7,691 nucleotides of DNA from Octadecabacter sp. (GTDB taxonomy: Bacteria > Pseudomonadota > Alphaproteobacteria > Rhodobacterales > Rhodobacteraceae): the NCBI GenBank assembly GCA_018500065.2, contig JAHBAO020000152.1:1-7691 (forward strand). The letters run 5' to 3'. The notes beneath the pieces are model-generated. The model was not told the origin of the DNA and did no database searches. It saw only the letters and a program-made list of their open reading frames with translations. Below, piece after piece: positions 1 through 7,173 of this stretch (its first letter is position 1; each line of letters starts with the position of its first letter). Position numbers and translations under genes: made by a program.

Positions 1-407
1 CCAAGGATCAATACAATGTCCTTGTATTGCCCGAAATACGGGGCGCACATTAGCACTTCATCGCCTGCTTCCAACGTGGCCATCATCGCGTTGAACAATA
101 CTTGCTTGGCACCGTTGGAGACGATGACTTCGTCCACGCCGTAGCTGAGGTCATTCTCACGGGCGAGCTTGTCGACCACCGCTTGGCGCATTTTTAACGT
201 GCCGTTGGTTGGTGGATATCGCGTCTCGCCCCGCAAAGCTGCTGCATGAGCGGCCTCAATAATATGGGCAGGTGTGTCGAAATCCGGCTCGCCAAGCCCA
301 AGATCAATCACATCCTCACCACGTGCCTTGGCTTCTTTTGCGGCTTGGCTTACCCATGCAGAGGCAGAGGGTTTCACCGGATCAAGACGGGACGATGCAA
401 ACTTCAC
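1..407 (-). CDS. Class I/II PLP-dependent aminotransferase (aspartate aminotransferase-like), C-terminus cut by window edge
   Basis: This would be a fold-type I PLP enzyme moving an amino group between an amino acid and a 2-oxo acid in the cytoplasm. Only the first 135 residues lie in the window; the PLP-binding lysine lies beyond the left edge. Visible marks of the aspartate aminotransferase Ib group are an N-terminal SRLDPVKPSAS segment (residues 6-16), LGLGEPDFDTP (36-46), a YPPTNG substrate-loop segment (64-69), SNGAKQ (97-102, cofactor-phosphate loop) and APYF (122-125). The start is GTG, chosen because the N-terminus then aligns with the family's usual start and AAGGTGG lies 6 nt upstream. 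The GTG overlaps the aldolase stop as GTGA, so this is the last visible gene of the operon. The usual APYWVSY is APYFGQY here, which may mean a non-standard substrate. The family call is secure; the substrate is unknown. Confidence 0.9.
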   Translation of the reverse strand, partial: MKFASSRLDPVKPSASAWVSQAAKEAKARGEDVIDLGLGEPDFDTPAHIIEAAHAAALRGETRYPPTNGTLKMRQAVVDKLARENDLSYGVDEVIVSNGAKQVLFNAMMATLEAGDEVLMCAPYFGQYKDIVLIL

Positions 408-1177
408 AACAAACCACCTTGGACAGTCGCGAGTAACAGGTCCGATGCTTTTGCCAAAAGGCTCGCATCGGTGCCACATGCAACGAAGGTGAAACCCTCA
501 TTTAGCAATTCAGTGGCAAATTCGGGATCAAGCACAAGCGTTCCGACAGGAACACCTTTCGCGATCAGCTTTTGGGCGGCAGGCTTGATCAGCGCCCAAA
601 CGTCAGGGTCCATCGGCTTGCCGACTTTACCGATATCCGCTGCAATATCGCCCGGGCCAAAGAAGATACCGTGGATACCCTCCACATTCGCAATCGCTTC
701 AGCCTGCTCAACCGCATGGCTGGTCTCCAATTGCAACAGGACAGTCGTTTCATCCTCGACCCGTGCCACATAATCCGTGATGCGCCCGAACTTTGTCGCG
801 CGCGTCGCACCCGACACGCCACGCACGCCGTTGGGTGGATAACGGGTAGCAGCGACAGCTTGTTCGGCTTCTTCTACAGACTGGATCATCGGAAATAAGA
901 TACCGGGCGCGCCCAGATCAAGCAGGCGTTTCACCGCAACAGTATCATTCCTTTCTACCCGAACAATCGCGGTCGTATTGCTGGCGGCAAAGGCCTGCAC
1001 CTGCCCAAGAACGCTGAAGTAATCGTTCGGGCTATGCTCCATATCAATCAGCGCCCAGTCGTATCCCGCGTGGGCTGTGACTTCGGCCACAAAGTTGCTG
1101 CATAGGCTTATCCAGAGGCCGAGCTGTTTTTCACCGGCGATAAGCGCTTGAGTGAAGGGGTTTGTTGCAAGCTTCAT
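404..1177 (-). CDS. HpcH/HpaI-family class II (metal-dependent) aldolase
   Basis: This 257-residue protein is a TIM-barrel pyruvate-type aldolase, a family that cleaves 4-hydroxy-2-oxo acids to pyruvate plus an aldehyde using a divalent metal. From memory it aligns over its whole length with HpaI (4-hydroxy-2-oxoheptanedioate aldolase). The conserved stretches are LGLW (19-22), DMEHSPND (45-52) with the catalytic His at 48, the substrate Arg at 73, LLDLGAPGILFPM (85-97), TRYPPNGVRG (111-120), QLET with metal-ligand Glu 151, and FGPGDIAADIG (173-183) with metal-ligand Asp 177. All expected active-site residues are present, so it should be active. Its ATG overlaps the oxidoreductase stop by 1 nt (TGATG); a weak AAGG-type ribosome site precedes it. 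Specificity varies widely in this family. The neighbouring aminotransferase and cyclic-amide hydrolase argue against an aromatic-degradation role and for a hydroxy-oxo acid derived from an amino acid (inference). Confidence 0.93.
   Translation of the reverse strand: MKLATNPFTQALIAGEKQLGLWISLCSNFVAEVTAHAGYDWALIDMEHSPNDYFSVLGQVQAFAASNTTAIVRVERNDTVAVKRLLDLGAPGILFPMIQSVEEAEQAVAATRYPPNGVRGVSGATRATKFGRITDYVARVEDETTVLLQLETSHAVEQAEAIANVEGIHGIFFGPGDIAADIGKVGKPMDPDVWALIKPAAQKLIAKGVPVGTLVLDPEFATELLNEGFTFVACGTDASLLAKASDLLLATVQGGLL
408..420 (-). promoter_or_regulatory. Ribosome binding site supporting the GTG start of the aminotransferase
   Basis: AAGGTGG on the minus strand (420-414) sits 6 nt before the GTG at 407-405. 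It lies inside the last codons of the aldolase gene, consistent with translational coupling. It supports a GTG start where no suitable ATG exists. Confidence 0.6.
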
Positions 1178-2388
1178 CAGATGATCGCCTTTTCGATGAT
1201 CTTGCGGCCCGTTGGAATACGGTCGAAATGGAACTGCGTCATGTCGAGCGTCTTATATGCGCCGTGCACCATGATCTCGGCTGTACCGCGCCCCATGGCG
1301 GGGGATTGTTGCAAACCATGCCCAGAGAATCCGTTGAGGAAGAAGAAATTTTCCACCTCCATGTGCGGTCCCAGAATGGCGTTATGGTCAAAGGTGTTCA
1401 TGGCGTAATGTCCGCCCCATTCGGACTGGACCTTGATCGCTTCAAACTGCGGGATGCGCGTGGCAAGTATCGGCCAGACATGGTTTTCCCACATGCTGTG
1501 ATCCATGGCGAAATCGTCATAGTCGACAGCAGGATCAATGTCGGAATGACCCCCGCATTGATAGGTGCCACCGCCATTTTCACGCACGTGTACGCCTGAC
1601 GGGTCAATGGTCAAAGGCAGGTCACGGTCCAATGGTTTCTCTGCTGAGAAGATCCACGAAAACCGTTTGCGCGGCTCAACTGGCACTTCGATACCAGCCA
1701 TATCAGCCGTGCGTGCAGCGCGCGGGCCGGATGCGTTCAGCACTTGGCCACAGGCGATGACTTCGCCAGATTTCAATGTCACGCTGTCCACACGGGTGCC
1801 CGCGGCGTTCTTGTTGATCCCCACCACTTCGTTTTCGATATATTCGACACCCCGTTCGCGCGCGGACTTACGCCACCAATCGAATACGGCCGTGGCATCC
1901 CAAAACCCTTCGTCTACAAGGTTGATCGAACCCAGAACTATGTCATCGACGTTGTAGAACGGATAAGCTGCCTTGATCTGATCGGGTGTCATCAATTGCG
2001 TTGCGGCACCTGCGTTCACCTGCACCTGCTGGCTTTCGCGCAGCACATCGGCAAAGGCTTCGTTGTCAGCCAGATACATGTACCCGAACGAGCGGATTGA
2101 TAGCTCCGGTACGCGGTCATCGTTGCCCATGTAACGTGGTAGGTTCTTCACGAAATCCGCCGCAAACTGGCTGATACGTACATTCAACTCACCAGAAAAC
2201 TGCTGCCGCATGCAGGAGTTGGTGTGCATCGTCGAGGTGTTCTCATAGCTCAAATCACGGTCAACGACCAAAACTTTGCCATCGAAGTCTTTGTCATCTG
2301 TCAAGAACCAAGCGGCAGAGGCACCCATCATGGCCCCACCGATAATCACAACATCATAGGAGGTGTTCTGAGGTGCTTGCGTCTTCAT
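1177..2388 (-). CDS. FAD-dependent oxidoreductase, DAO family, FOXRED1/sarcosine-dehydrogenase-like
   Basis: This 403-residue flavoprotein of the D-amino-acid oxidase/glycine oxidase superfamily probably oxidises an amine or amino acid to an imine or oxo acid. The N-terminal Rossmann motif is IIGGAMMGASAAW (15-27), with the beta-2 acid in VVDRD (41-45). Segments recalled as shared with human FOXRED1 include RQQFS (61-65), a VEPRKR block (237-242), VWP..A.R.P.FE..KVQS (304-322), NTFDHNAILGPH (331-342), NGFSGHGLQQSPAMGR (352-367) and a KIIE..II tail. No signal peptide or membrane helix is seen, so it is probably cytoplasmic. The middle Gly of GxGxxG is Ala 19. His 55 in STMH lies where dimethylglycine and sarcosine dehydrogenases carry their covalent-FAD His (see findings). 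The ATG overlaps the HyuB stop (ATGA), and AGGAG stands 7 nt upstream. Substrate unknown; in this operon it should act on the product of the ring-opening hydrolase. Confidence 0.92.
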   Translation of the reverse strand: MKTQAPQNTSYDVVIIGGAMMGASAAWFLTDDKDFDGKVLVVDRDLSYENTSTMHTNSCMRQQFSGELNVRISQFAADFVKNLPRYMGNDDRVPELSIRSFGYMYLADNEAFADVLRESQQVQVNAGAATQLMTPDQIKAAYPFYNVDDIVLGSINLVDEGFWDATAVFDWWRKSARERGVEYIENEVVGINKNAAGTRVDSVTLKSGEVIACGQVLNASGPRAARTADMAGIEVPVEPRKRFSWIFSAEKPLDRDLPLTIDPSGVHVRENGGGTYQCGGHSDIDPAVDYDDFAMDHSMWENHVWPILATRIPQFEAIKVQSEWGGHYAMNTFDHNAILGPHMEVENFFFLNGFSGHGLQQSPAMGRGTAEIMVHGAYKTLDMTQFHFDRIPTGRKIIEKAII

Positions 2389-4094
2389 ATCGTATCTCCT
2401 CGTGCAACGGATGCTTCAACTTCCGCGATGTCTGCGGTTGACAGGTTGTAGTCCTTGGCGGCTGTTTCGGCTGAGATGTAACCGCGTGCCAGATCGCGTT
2501 TTACTTGCTCAACGGGTCGCTCGGATGGATCGCCGTATCCCGCACCACCGGGGAAGGCCATGACGACCTTTCGCCCGTGGGCCACGAACTGTTTGCCCTT
2601 GCCATTCATCGCAGCGCCATCGTCTTGCGCGATGGTAGTCGAGGCGCCGGGGCCGCCGCCACGTCTGCCGCGCGCAGGGTGATCAACGCGGTCGAACATC
2701 GCTTGGATGTCAAACTCGTGACCCTCTTGCGCGCCCACTTCCATGTATTGGCCAAGGCCACCGCGCGTCTTGCCTGAACCGCCTGAATCTGGCCGAAGCT
2801 CTTTGCGCCAGATGATCACCGGGCCTGCATGTTCCGTCGCCTCAATCGGCATGGTCATCACGCCAGATGGGAAGGCTGTGGCGTTCAGACCATCATGTTC
2901 AGGTCGGGCGCCAGAGCCACCGGAGTTGAACGTCAGCACTTCCGAGCGACGTGCGTTCGCGGGCGCCGGTGCGTCGGTGCGCGGACGCAATGACACTTGG
3001 AAGTTGCACAGACATCCAGCACCTTCAGCAGGCACCAAGCCAGGTACGATTTTATCGAAGGCGTCATAGACTGCATCTGGCACGAAGTGCCCTACGATAT
3101 GGCGCAAAGCCACAGGTGCAGGATGCAACGCGTTTACGATAGAGTTTTCCGGTGCCGTGATCTCGAACGGTGCGAGGCTGGCCGCGTTGTTTGGGATTTC
3201 TGGCGCGATAGCGACTTTGAGGGCATAGCAGGCATATGCTTTGGCATAGACCAACGGACAGTTGATGCCTTTCTTGTCCAAACCGGATGAACCTGTAAAG
3301 TCAGACACGATCCGATCACCTTCGACACTGACTTTTACATTCAGTGTGATCGGGCGGTCAAAGCCGTCCATCGTCATCTCTCCTTCCGCTGTTTCCTGCG
3401 GCAAGGCGGCGATCCGTTCAATCGTGGCACGGCGCGAGTTGTCGAGAATGAAATCCGCGATGCCATTCAGATCGGCGAGGCTGAATTCTTCCATCATTTG
3501 GATAAGGCGGCGATGACCAATCTCATTGCAAGTCGCCAACGCATAGATGTCGCCGATCAACTGATCGGGTTCACGCACGTTGCCGCGTATAATGCGGGTG
3601 AGCGTCTCATCCACGTTGCCCTTGTTGGCGAACTTCATGATCGGGATGTACAGGCCTTCTTCATAGACGCTATGGGCATCCGCCCCGAAACCGCGCCCAC
3701 CAATGTCGACGATATGAGCCGTACAGGCGAAAAACCCGACATGTTCGCCTTTGTGGAACGACGGGGTGACCATCGTGATGTCATGCAGGTGGCCAGTGCC
3801 TTCCCACGGATCGTTGGTGATGTAGATGTCGCCGTCATGAATGCTGTCGCGTCCGATCCGGCGAATGAAGTGTGCCACCGCATCGGCCATCGCATTCACG
3901 TGGCCGGGTGTTCCAGTGACCGCTTGAGCCAACATCTGACCGCCGACGTCGTAGACACCTGCGGACAAGTCCCCGGCTTCGCGCACTGAAGTCGAGAACG
4001 CGGTGCGCACCAAGGCTTGCGCTTGTTCTTCCACAACAGAGATCAAGCGGTTCCACATTACCTGATAGGCGACTCTTGAGTGATCTTTGGTCAT
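2385..4094 (-). CDS. hyuB: Hydantoinase B/oxoprolinase subunit B family protein
   Basis: This 569-residue protein is the usual length for a stand-alone HyuB subunit, which with HyuA makes an ATP-dependent hydrolase of cyclic amides (N-methylhydantoin, hydantoins, 5-oxoproline, lactams). Family landmarks are YITNDPWEGTGHLHD (91-105), whose HLHD replaces the common HLPD, then HIVDIGG (127-133), FNSGGSGARPEHDG (389-402), PDSGGSGKTRGGLG (435-448) and the C-terminal AFPGGAGYGDP (513-523). His and Asp residues of the HLHD and HIVD segments are candidate metal or catalytic residues (inference from conservation). The ATG overlaps the HyuA stop as ATGA, with AAAGGAG 7 nt before it; the two subunits are probably made in equal amounts. 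HyuB also has relatives in acetone carboxylases and caprolactamase. The absence of a carboxylase gamma subunit nearby, and the motif set, favour the hydrolase branch. The gene symbol is the family name only. Confidence 0.93.
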   Translation of the reverse strand: MTKDHSRVAYQVMWNRLISVVEEQAQALVRTAFSTSVREAGDLSAGVYDVGGQMLAQAVTGTPGHVNAMADAVAHFIRRIGRDSIHDGDIYITNDPWEGTGHLHDITMVTPSFHKGEHVGFFACTAHIVDIGGRGFGADAHSVYEEGLYIPIMKFANKGNVDETLTRIIRGNVREPDQLIGDIYALATCNEIGHRRLIQMMEEFSLADLNGIADFILDNSRRATIERIAALPQETAEGEMTMDGFDRPITLNVKVSVEGDRIVSDFTGSSGLDKKGINCPLVYAKAYACYALKVAIAPEIPNNAASLAPFEITAPENSIVNALHPAPVALRHIVGHFVPDAVYDAFDKIVPGLVPAEGAGCLCNFQVSLRPRTDAPAPANARRSEVLTFNSGGSGARPEHDGLNATAFPSGVMTMPIEATEHAGPVIIWRKELRPDSGGSGKTRGGLGQYMEVGAQEGHEFDIQAMFDRVDHPARGRRGGGPGASTTIAQDDGAAMNGKGKQFVAHGRKVVMAFPGGAGYGDPSERPVEQVKRDLARGYISAETAAKDYNLSTADIAEVEASVARGDTI

Positions 4095-6178
4095 TGAGCA
4101 TCTCCTTTCTTGATCAAATCGATACAGCCGTCGGGCTGGCGGATGGCATCGCGACTGGCAGGGACAATGATTGTGGTTTCATCTTCGACCACTGCAACAG
4201 GACCTACGGCCCGCTCCCCAGCTTCCATATCAACTCGGTTGACGACCTTTGATGGTAAGTACTCTGAAGAAGCCGCATCAAAGAGTTGGCGCTCGCCCGC
4301 CACAGGGGCCGTGCCAGATCCGTCGGTCTCGCCAATGCGCGCGACTTTTTCGGGGGACGTTGTTGCGTTAACAGACCAGACGGTAATCTCGATATCCATG
4401 CCCTCGACAGGACGCCCGAACAACTTAGAATAGTCCTCGATGAACCGCGCCTCGAACGTCGCGACATCCGGGTTCATTGCTTGTTCTTCGGTTAATTCAA
4501 TCGGGATTTCCCAACCTTGGCCAGTGTAGCGCATGTAGACTTTGAACTCGGACAGTATCGGACTGACTTCATCACATGTGCGCACGAACCCGGTCGCCTC
4601 GGCCTGAAGATCAGTCAGCAGTGACCTAATTCGACCCCCGTCAAAATCCGACAGTTTCATATAAACTGACCGATTTGCCTCAAAGCTAGAGGGCGCACGC
4701 AAGAAGCCGATGGCGGAACCAACGCCCGCCCCCTCCGGCACCAACAAACGATCAACGCCGAGTTTTTCGCACAGACGGCCCGCATGCAGTGGGGCCGCAC
4801 CCCCAAATGCGATCATGGTATATTCGGAAAGGTCCTCGCCATTTTCTACGGCATGTACACGCGCTGCATTTGCCATGTTTTCATCGACTACCTCAGAGAC
4901 ACCAAAAGCGGCTTCAACCGCATCCATGTCCAGCGTTTTGCCAACGTGATTGGACAGTGCAGATTTGGATTCTTCGGGATGTAGCTTGATCGAGCCACCT
5001 GCAAAGTTGTCAGGGTCCAACTTACCCAAAACGAGGTCAGCGTCAGTAACACCAGGACGTTCACCCCCTCGGCCGTAACAGGCGGGTCCAGGCTCAGAGC
5101 CGGCACTTTCAGGACCGACGCGGATTTGGCGCATCGCATCCACATGCGCGAGTGAGCCACCGCCGGCACCGATTTCAACCATATCAATCACGGGGATCGA
5201 GATCGGCATGCCAGAGCCCTTTTTGAACCGATAGGTCCGCGCAACTTCGAACACCCGAGAGGTTTTAGGCGTTTGGTTTTTGATCAGACAAATCTTGGCG
5301 GTGGTGCCGCCCATATCAAATGAGAGCACCTTATCCAGTCCGTACCGTGCCGCGATGTGTGCTGCGAACACGGCCCCGCCCGCAGGACCAGACTCGACCA
5401 GCCGCACCGGAAAGTCAGCGGCGTTCTGGATCGAGATAATCCCGCCGCCCGAGTGCATCAGGAAGATGCGACAAGTCACGCCCTCCGCCTGTAAACGATC
5501 CTCAAGGCGGCCAAGATAGGACGCCATAAGCGGTTTGATATATGCGTTGGCGACGACCGTGTTGAAGCGCTCATACTCGCGCATCTGCGGTGAGACCTCA
5601 GACGAGATCGACACAGCGACATTTGGTAGCTTTTCGGCAAGTACTGCACGCACCAATTCTTCGTGCGCCGGGTTTAGGTAAGAATGGATCAACCCAACCG
5701 CGACGCTCTCAAAGCCCGCCGTGGCAATCTGATCCACGACTGCTTCCACTTCGGCACGGTCAATATCAATCAAGACGTTGCCATTCGCATCCACGCGTCC
5801 GCCCACCGTGAACCGCATCTGACGTGGTAGCAAAGGATCAGGAAGGTTCAGGTTCAGGTCATATTGCTCGAACCGCGACTCGGTGCGCATTTCAATGACA
5901 TCCCGGAACCCTTCCGTGGTGATCAGTGCCGTTTTAGCTCCACGCCGCTCAATCAGTGCATTCGTGGCCAGCGTGGTGCCGTGGATGATTTGATCTATCT
6001 GAGATGGCGCAACCCCCGCCTTGGCACAAACCTGATGCATCCCATCGATAATCGCGTTCTCCGGGGCCGCATAGGTTGTCAAAACCTTGGTTGAAAACGA
6101 CTGCCCATCGCTTTCCAAAACAACGTCAGTGAATGTACCGCCGATATCGACGCCGAGGCGGTTGGATGTCGCTGCCAT
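4091..6178 (-). CDS. hyuA: Hydantoinase A/oxoprolinase subunit A family protein (ATP-binding subunit)
   Basis: This is the ATP-using subunit of a two-subunit cyclic-amide hydrolase: in this family ATP phosphorylates the ring amide so that it can be opened. Counting from the ATG at 6178 it has 695 residues, normal for HyuA. It carries the ASKHA-type nucleotide fold: VDIGGTFTDVV (10-20, phosphate 1), HGTTLATNALIER (66-78), ESGPAGG (262-268), LSFDMGGTTAK (285-295, phosphate 2), EIGAGGGS (335-342), SEPGPACYGRGG (361-372), FGGAAPLHAG (458-467, adenosine region) and PEGAGVGSAIG (481-491). The frame stays open to a TTG at 6193, adding five residues, but AGGA lies 7 nt before the ATG, so the ATG is preferred. 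It is the first gene of the tightly overlapping block, 95 bp downstream of the LysR gene. It is separate from the B subunit, unlike the fused eukaryotic 5-oxoprolinase. The exact ring substrate cannot be told. Confidence 0.94.
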   Translation of the reverse strand: MAATSNRLGVDIGGTFTDVVLESDGQSFSTKVLTTYAAPENAIIDGMHQVCAKAGVAPSQIDQIIHGTTLATNALIERRGAKTALITTEGFRDVIEMRTESRFEQYDLNLNLPDPLLPRQMRFTVGGRVDANGNVLIDIDRAEVEAVVDQIATAGFESVAVGLIHSYLNPAHEELVRAVLAEKLPNVAVSISSEVSPQMREYERFNTVVANAYIKPLMASYLGRLEDRLQAEGVTCRIFLMHSGGGIISIQNAADFPVRLVESGPAGGAVFAAHIAARYGLDKVLSFDMGGTTAKICLIKNQTPKTSRVFEVARTYRFKKGSGMPISIPVIDMVEIGAGGGSLAHVDAMRQIRVGPESAGSEPGPACYGRGGERPGVTDADLVLGKLDPDNFAGGSIKLHPEESKSALSNHVGKTLDMDAVEAAFGVSEVVDENMANAARVHAVENGEDLSEYTMIAFGGAAPLHAGRLCEKLGVDRLLVPEGAGVGSAIGFLRAPSSFEANRSVYMKLSDFDGGRIRSLLTDLQAEATGFVRTCDEVSPILSEFKVYMRYTGQGWEIPIELTEEQAMNPDVATFEARFIEDYSKLFGRPVEGMDIEITVWSVNATTSPEKVARIGETDGSGTAPVAGERQLFDAASSEYLPSKVVNRVDMEAGERAVGPVAVVEDETTIIVPASRDAIRQPDGCIDLIKKGDAQ

Positions 6179-6189
6179 CTGGAATTCCT
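6179..6189 (-). promoter_or_regulatory. Ribosome binding site that decides the hyuA start
   Basis: AGGA on the minus strand (6189-6186) is followed by 7 nt and then ATG (6178-6176). The in-frame TTG at 6193-6191 has no purine-rich site at the right distance and would itself lie next to this one, so the longer reading is unlikely. Confidence 0.6.
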
Positions 6190-6273
6190 GCAATGGATTA
6201 GAGGTGCAGGTGATCCGAAATCGCTCGAATAATCAAATCGATTTAAATTCTCACCCCAATCATTTTTTTTGAT
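6179..6273 (-). promoter_or_regulatory. Intergenic control region between the LysR gene and hyuA, with candidate LysR-type operator
   Basis: This 95-bp gap is more AT-rich than the genes around it and should hold the operon's promoter or operator, or a read-through leader. A dyad TCGA-N9-TCGA lies at 6225-6241, and a perfect 10-bp palindrome AAATCGATTT at 6235-6244 overlaps it. The second halves give a T-N11-A spacing like that bound by LysR-type regulators. I could not assign a convincing -35/-10 pair. The run of eight T at 6263-6270 is poly-A on the transcribed strand, so it is not a terminator for the LysR gene. Confidence 0.35.
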
Positions 6274-7173
6274 CTAAGCTGGTTGCATTGCCACTTTAGC
6301 AAACTGTGCCGCCTTTTCTACATAACGCGCAGATCGAGCCGGTGCGTACCGTGCGAAGAACGACAAGGGATCCGGCAGCCAATCCGCCGCTACTTTATGT
6401 AAATCGCCACCCGTAATTTCAGCCTCCACAAGCCGTTCTGGTAACAGCGCCACGCCCAATCCCTCAAGCACCATTGGGACACAGGCAGATAATGCGCTGG
6501 AATGAACGATCCGCTCGCTGCGCAAGCCCCTTTTCTTCGCGACATAATGGAGGGCTGCGCAGGCCTGAGTGTGTCTTGCATGGGTCAGAATTGTAAGGTC
6601 AAACAGTTCAGGTAGGGACGGATTAGTGCTGAGGTTTTGGAAGAGGTTCGAGTTTGCAACCCAGCAGTAGCGTTCCTGCCCCAACGCGTCGCTTGCGAAA
6701 GTCTTCGATTTAAACGGCCCTGTTTGAAGCGCCAAATCAAGCTGCCCTTCCATCAATCGCGTATCAATCGCGGTCGACAGATCAACCTCCAGCTGGATAC
6801 GCAGTTTTGGGTAGGCCTCTCGCAACAAGCGCAAAAGACCCTGCAACCATGTGCAAGCGACAAGCTCTGTCACGCCAAGTCGTAGAGTTTCTTCGATGAG
6901 TTCCTGACGACCAGCTTCCTCAATAAGCGCCTCACCCGCCCACAGAACCTCACGTGTTTTTTCGAGTAACTTATCACCATCAACCGTCAATCGAACTGAT
7001 CCGGCATCCCGTAGCAGCAGAGTGACATCTAGCGCAGCTTCAAGTGCCGTGATCCGCGCAGAGATATTGGGCTGAGTGGTCCCAAGCGCCGCTGCCGCTG
7101 CACGAAAGGTGCCCGTATCAACCACAAAGGCAAATGCTTCGAGCTGTTTCAGAGTTATCTGGCTTTTGATCAT
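6274..7173 (-). CDS. LysR-family transcriptional regulator
   Basis: This 299-residue DNA-binding regulator has the normal LysR length. The N-terminal winged helix-turn-helix spans about residues 6-65 (LKQLEAFAFVVDTGTFRAAA, then LGTTQPNISARITALEAALD), followed by a linker helix to about 90 and a type 2 periplasmic-binding-fold effector domain (about 95-295), including LEGLGVALLPERLV (236-249), a conserved stretch near the effector pocket. The ATG is the only start in frame before the HTH; the ribosome site is weak (GGGCG). It lies upstream of and in the same direction as hyuA, with a 95-bp gap, instead of the usual divergent layout. It could control itself and the operon by read-through, or act at the 6179-6273 gap. 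The effector is probably the operon's substrate or a pathway intermediate (inference). Confidence 0.93.
   Translation of the reverse strand: MIKSQITLKQLEAFAFVVDTGTFRAAAAALGTTQPNISARITALEAALDVTLLLRDAGSVRLTVDGDKLLEKTREVLWAGEALIEEAGRQELIEETLRLGVTELVACTWLQGLLRLLREAYPKLRIQLEVDLSTAIDTRLMEGQLDLALQTGPFKSKTFASDALGQERYCWVANSNLFQNLSTNPSLPELFDLTILTHARHTQACAALHYVAKKRGLRSERIVHSSALSACVPMVLEGLGVALLPERLVEAEITGGDLHKVAADWLPDPLSFFARYAPARSARYVEKAAQFAKVAMQPA

Noticed and set aside
246..773. Plus-strand open frame of 175 codons
   Set aside because: It lies antisense across the aminotransferase-aldolase junction, both of which have clear family motifs and overlapping start and stop. The translation has low-complexity Ser/Thr/Pro content and no recognisable domain.
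1162..1599. Plus-strand open frame of 145 codons
   Set aside because: Antisense to the well-conserved C-terminal part of the FAD oxidoreductase; no motif and no convincing ribosome site.
3498..3989. Plus-strand open frame of 163 codons
   Set aside because: Antisense to the conserved N-terminal half of HyuB. Its length is explained by the codon bias of the opposite strand.
2385..6178. Acetone carboxylase or acetophenone carboxylase subunits
   Set aside because: HyuA/HyuB relatives occur in these enzymes, but no small gamma subunit or other carboxylase partner is present, and the lengths and motifs fit the two-subunit hydrolase branch better.
1..6178. Beta-hydroxyaspartate cycle operon, common in marine alphaproteobacteria
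   Set aside because: The aldolase here is of the HpcH/HpaI TIM-barrel type, not the PLP-dependent beta-hydroxyaspartate aldolase, and neither the dehydratase nor the iminosuccinate reductase gene is visible.
6179..6193. Longer hyuA start at the TTG (6193)
   Set aside because: No ribosome site at a proper distance, while AGGA is 7 nt before the ATG at 6178, and family proteins start close to the VDIGGTFTD motif.
6263..6270. T-run as a terminator
   Set aside because: On the transcribed minus strand it is an A-run, with no preceding GC-rich stem. There is no plus-strand gene for it to end.
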